NCBI RefSeq assembly: GCF_000226115.1
Contig: NC_016457.1
Span: forward strand, 6,138,001-6,202,000
Reading direction: 5' to 3'
DNA from: Thermothielavioides terrestris NRRL 8126
Lineage: Eukaryota; Ascomycota; Sordariomycetes; Sordariales; Chaetomiaceae
DNA: 64,000 bases
Position 1 is the stretch's first letter; every line of letters begins with the position of its first letter. Shown here one piece after another: positions 59,901 to 64,000 of this stretch. The translations under genes and the position numbers were made by a program. The notes beneath the pieces were generated by a model. It saw only the letters and a list, made by a program, of their open reading frames with translations. It ran no database searches and was not told where the DNA came from.

Positions 59901-62900
59901 ATAAGAGTAGTATACTAGGTATTCTAACGCCGGTACTAAGCGGACTAGACGCTACTATAAACAACCTAGACGTCTTGTAGGTCCTAAACCTAGATTAGGT
60001 CTATAAACACTTCTAACTCTTATAAAAGACAATTGTATATTAAAACGCAACTATTAAAGAACTTTGTATAGCCTAGATTACTATAGCTTAGGCTATAAAT
60101 GCCCCTATAGTAGCCAACGCCCTAGCTCCGACGACTAACACTATAGCTCTAGCAGCTCCCTAAGCGTAGTAGAAGCGCCTTTCTATAGGACAACCCTTCG
60201 ATAATAAAAAGGAGCTCTTTACCGCCTAGAAGGCTATAATAGTATATATCCTAGTAGTAGACTAGGACTTTATTAGGGGCTTCTACGACTAGTAGATATT
60301 CATTTAGAGGAACCTTAGCTAGAGGGTCTAAGCCAAAGTTATAGCCTTCTATAAGTCGGAAAGACCTAGCTACAACTATAACCTAGAAACGTTTCTCAAG
60401 TATTTTATAATAGTCTATATAGACCTCTATAAATAAGTTATAGCCTTAACAGAGCTAGATATACTCTGCTAAAGAGATAATAAGCTATTCTTCTCCTTTA
60501 TTATTCGCTTTAAGATAAAGCTATTAAAGGCTAAAGGACTTAATTAGAGCAATAAAGTACAACTTATTAGACTATAATGATACTTCTCTCTAAAGTTAAA
60601 ATATATTATAATAGGATAGGGAGTCCTATAGAACGACTATGCTATAGCTATTGCAAAGTACTATAAGATCGCTATTAACCTAGAGGCCCTCTACCTAGAG
60701 GAACGATACTAGCAGTCCTAGAGGAAGCGACCTAAGCTTAATACAAATATAGAGAAGGATATAGATAGAGATATACCAATAACTAAGATTAATATAACCT
60801 ATACTGCCCTAGCTTAGAGGGGAGCTAATAGAGGTTGTAGAGGAAAGTAATAGTAGAATAGAGAAAAACGAAGTACAAATATGCTATAAGCAAAGTAGAT
60901 AAACAACGAAGTATATATAGTATATTAATAGGCTAGAGCCTATATCCGTTATAGGCGCTAGGGCCACTTTGTAGCTACCTATCCCTTTGCTCTAGCTAAG
61001 AGACTAGCTCCTTAGGTCGATATCAATAAGTTAGAGGCTAAAGAATAGATAGAGGAGGACTCCCCCTCTAAGGAAGAAGAGAGAAAAGAGTAGCCTCTAT
61101 ACAAAGTCTTATATAGAGGCCGAAAGGACCTAACCGTTTATAAAACGAGTTTATAAAGATTAAAGAGAGAATAGATAAGCCCCCTTTTCTTATCTCTATT
61201 TTCCTAAACTCCTTTAGTTTTATAAATATATAAGTAGATAGTAGGTACTAAAGCTATAGAGCTATTAGCGAGAGAGTATATTAAGAGTTAAAGATCGAGT
61301 AGGTAAGTTTACCAACTCCCTATACCCTAGGTATAGTAGTTAAAGGGGTATAAATTACAAAGAAAATTATATATATTGCCTATATTACAATAGATATCGA
61401 TAGATAGATTAGTACTACTACTTTCTATATAGTCTTAGGGCTAGCCTACAACGTTATATTAGAGCTCCCCTAGATAAACTACTATAGGATTGTACTAGAC
61501 CTAGCTAATAGGGTCTTTACTATTAATTCACAAAGCGGCTTATAGGTATATAAATGCTCTTTATAGTAGAAGGAAACTAACACTACCCTAGTTATAGGCA
61601 TAGTGTTTATAGGTATAGCCTATAAAGTATAAAGGAAAAAGTCTAAAGGGGTATAAAATATATTCCTCGTCACTAGTATCTACAAAATGACTACTATACT
61701 AGGAATAGCCGTCTCCTAGCCCAATACTAACCTAGACCTAAAGGTCGCCCTACTAGAGGAGCTATATAACTTCGCTAACCTTTTCGATAAAGAGAAGGCG
61801 AATAGCCTACCCCCTTATTAGGGAAAGGCTAATTATTATATCCGTCTTAAAATAAACTTAGATAGAAAACCTCCTAAGCTTTTATAAGGACCTTTATATA
61901 ATATACCAAAGGACTACCTCCTAGAGATTCGGAAGTAGGTTATAGACCTATTGAATAAAAGATAGATCTAGGTAAGCTCTTTATTAGTAGCTACTCTAGT
62001 CCTTTTTATAAAGAAGCTAGAAAGAGGATAGAGGTTCTAAGTAGACTACTAAGCCTTAAACAAAATTATTAAGCAAGATTAGTATCTACTCCCCCTAATT
62101 AAAGAGACTCTTTGGTCCTTAGCTAGAGCTAAATAGTTTATAAAGCTAGACGTTAGAGCTATATTCTATTTTATCTAGATAGCTAAGAGAGATAAGCACC
62201 TTATAGCGTTTTATATAAGGTTTAGACTATTTAAGTAGCTAGTCTACCCCTTTAGGCTTACAAATACTTCTACAACGTTCTAGAGATATATTAACAATGC
62301 TCTTAGTCCAACGCTAAGAGACTATATAACAGTATATTTTAACAACGTCTTAGTATACTTAAATAGAAGCTAAAAAGACTATATAAGGAAGGTATATAAA
62401 GTCCTTTAAAAACTGAGGGATATAGGCCTCAACTTAGACCTTAAGAAATATATATTTGCAATAAAGGAAGTTAAGTATCTAAGGTACATTATAGAAGTAA
62501 GGGTCTATATCTGCCTTAACCCTAAGAAGATTAAGGCTATCTATAAATAGGAGGCGCTTTATAAGGTCTAAGGAGTATAGAGCTTCCTAGGATTCACTAA
62601 TTTTTATCGTAACTTTATCCCCAACTTCTTTAAAAAGGTGGCCCTACTAATACGCCTTACCTATAAGAATGTCCTATTCTACTAGGGTAAAGAGGAATAG
62701 GAAGCCTTTAATATATTTAAAGCTACGTTTATATCAGAGCTAATCCTCGCCTAGTAGGACCCTAAGAGGGAGATAGTTGTAGAAGTAGACTATTCTAATA
62801 TAGCGCTTAGCGAGTATTTATCTTAGTAAAGAGAAGACAAAGTTCTCTACCTTATAGCCTACTACTCTATAAAGCTAAGCCCTACTAAACGTAATTATAC

Positions 62901-64000
62901 TATCTACAATAAGAAGCTACTAGCTATTATCTTTTGCCTTAAAGCCTAGTTAGCAAAGCTCTAGAGTATAGTAGCCCCCTTTACTATTCTAATCGACTAT
63001 AAGAACCTTAAGTACTTTACCTAGCTATATCCAATTAGTAAACGATAGGCCTAATAGGCGAAGACGCTTTCCCTATTTAACTTTGAGCTAAAGTACTAGC
63101 TAGGATCCTAGGCCTTGTACCCTAATACACTCTCTTAGTATAAATAGAATAAGCTTAAAGATAACTAGTATATCGCCTAGCTACTCTCTCTAATTAAAGT
63201 ATACTAGACTAGCGTATAGGAGGAGGCTAGGTTACCTATAGGGGAGATACTCTTCGAGGATAAGCAGCTTACTACCTTATAGGATAAGAGTATTATTAGA
63301 GACGAGCACTATACTTACTAGCTCTAAGCTATTTGTAATAGAGCCTAAAAGTTTCTAAAGAAGGCGAATGTAGTATAGACCTAGATTGTAGACTACTCCT
63401 TTAATATATAAAGCGTGCTCTAGTTCTATAGTCGTCTCTAGCTCCCTATATAGGAGCTCCTAACCACTATAATCATCTAGTAAATCTATAACTTAGCTAT
63501 ATTAGGATACCTAGAGCGTAATAGGCTATTTAAAATACTTTAAAGAGATTACTACTAGGACTTTATATCGTCTAATGTAAAGTAGTTTATTAGGAACTAC
63601 AATTAGTGCCGTTAGAGCAAGATCTTTCGATAGCTATATTAAAGGCTTTTACAATCTTTATCTATCTCTAATCGCTTCTAGAAGTAGATCTCTATTAACT
63701 TTATAACCGACCTCTCTACAAAGGATAAGAGGGTATCTAGCTACTTTATAGTAATTACTAATCGCCTCTCTAAGTATATATAGCTTAAGACGATATACTC
63801 GATAGAAGTAGAAGAGTATACCCTTTGGTTCTATAACGTATAGTAGCGCTTCTATAGGTTTCTAACTCAAATTATAACTAACTATAGGTTGGACTAGCTA
63901 AGTAGGTTTTAGACTATACTATATAAAGCGGTAGGGGTAGAGTAGCTCCTATCGACGTTTTACTATCCTTAAATAGATAGAGGGATAAAGCAGGTCAATT
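59901..64000 (+). mobile_element. Ty3/gypsy retroelement relic, plus strand, runs off window end
   Basis: Gag-like text lies at about 60,100-60,900, and a former CCHC knuckle (YRR-GHFVATYPFA) near 60,950. Protease-like sequence is near 61,200-61,600. Reverse transcriptase spans about 61,980-62,520, with VDY-ALNKIIKQD, FIKLDVRAIF and YFNNVLVYLN at the active-site position (YLDDVLVYS expected). RNase H is at about 62,700-63,000 (YYSIKLSPTKRNYTIYNKKL). Integrase begins near 63,500 (DFISSNVK, FITDLSTKDKRV) and is cut by the window end. Frequent TAG codons and Asp-to-Asn changes fit RIP. It is not functional. Confidence 0.8.

Overview
The window is nuclear DNA of a filamentous ascomycete. Short GT-AG introns of 51-140 bp with CTRAY branch points, GC-rich coding third positions, a CBM1 cellulose-binding module, and a block of transposon relics degraded in the manner of repeat-induced point mutation (RIP) all point to Pezizomycotina. 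I infer Sordariomycetes, probably Sordariales, from the feel of the proteins; no search was possible. Positions 1-50,600 are gene-bearing; from about 50,800 to 64,000 the DNA is AT-rich, TpA-rich and full of stop codons, and I see no intact gene there.

Layout of the genic part: F-box/LRR-like protein (1558-3678 +); secreted GH16 glucanase with a CBM1 (5234-6560 +, 1 intron); small C2H2 zinc-finger protein (7285-8070 +); unnamed F-box-like protein (8794-10050 -, 2 introns); HpcH/HpaI-type aldolase (11031-12111 -, 2 introns); two unnamed fungal single-pass membrane proteins (13398-15202 - and 16333-18423 -, 1 intron each); DUF1264/oil-body-associated-like protein (19633-20374 +, with a GC-AG intron); a 4,950-residue siderophore NRPS of the SidC type (20586-35601 -, 3 introns); its partner L-ornithine N5-monooxygenase SidA (36935-38671 -, 2 introns); about 4 kb of repeats without a supported gene (minisatellite, tRNA-like A/B boxes, poly-T); a single-pass membrane protein with a serine-rich extracellular stalk (42825-43815 +); a WW-FF domain splicing-type protein (45316-47049 +); and a TAPT1-family membrane protein (47289-50335 -, 1 intron).

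The core of the window is the intracellular siderophore pathway. SidA hydroxylates ornithine, an acyltransferase encoded elsewhere acylates it, and the NRPS assembles a ferrichrome-type hexapeptide (probably ferricrocin). The two genes lie head to tail. Upstream of sidA there are two exact matches to ATCWGATAA, the site of SreA/Urbs1-type iron-responsive GATA repressors. The NRPS carries an extra T-C pair without an A domain in its third module, giving A-T-C, A-T-C, T-C, A-T-C, T-C, T-C.

The degraded block contains, in order, a hAT transposase relic (about 51.2-53.0 kb, minus strand), an unassigned stretch with gag-like fragments (53.0-56.1 kb), a Ty3/gypsy chromovirus relic on the minus strand (56.1-59.6 kb), and a second Ty3/gypsy relic on the plus strand that runs off the window end (about 59.9-64.0 kb).
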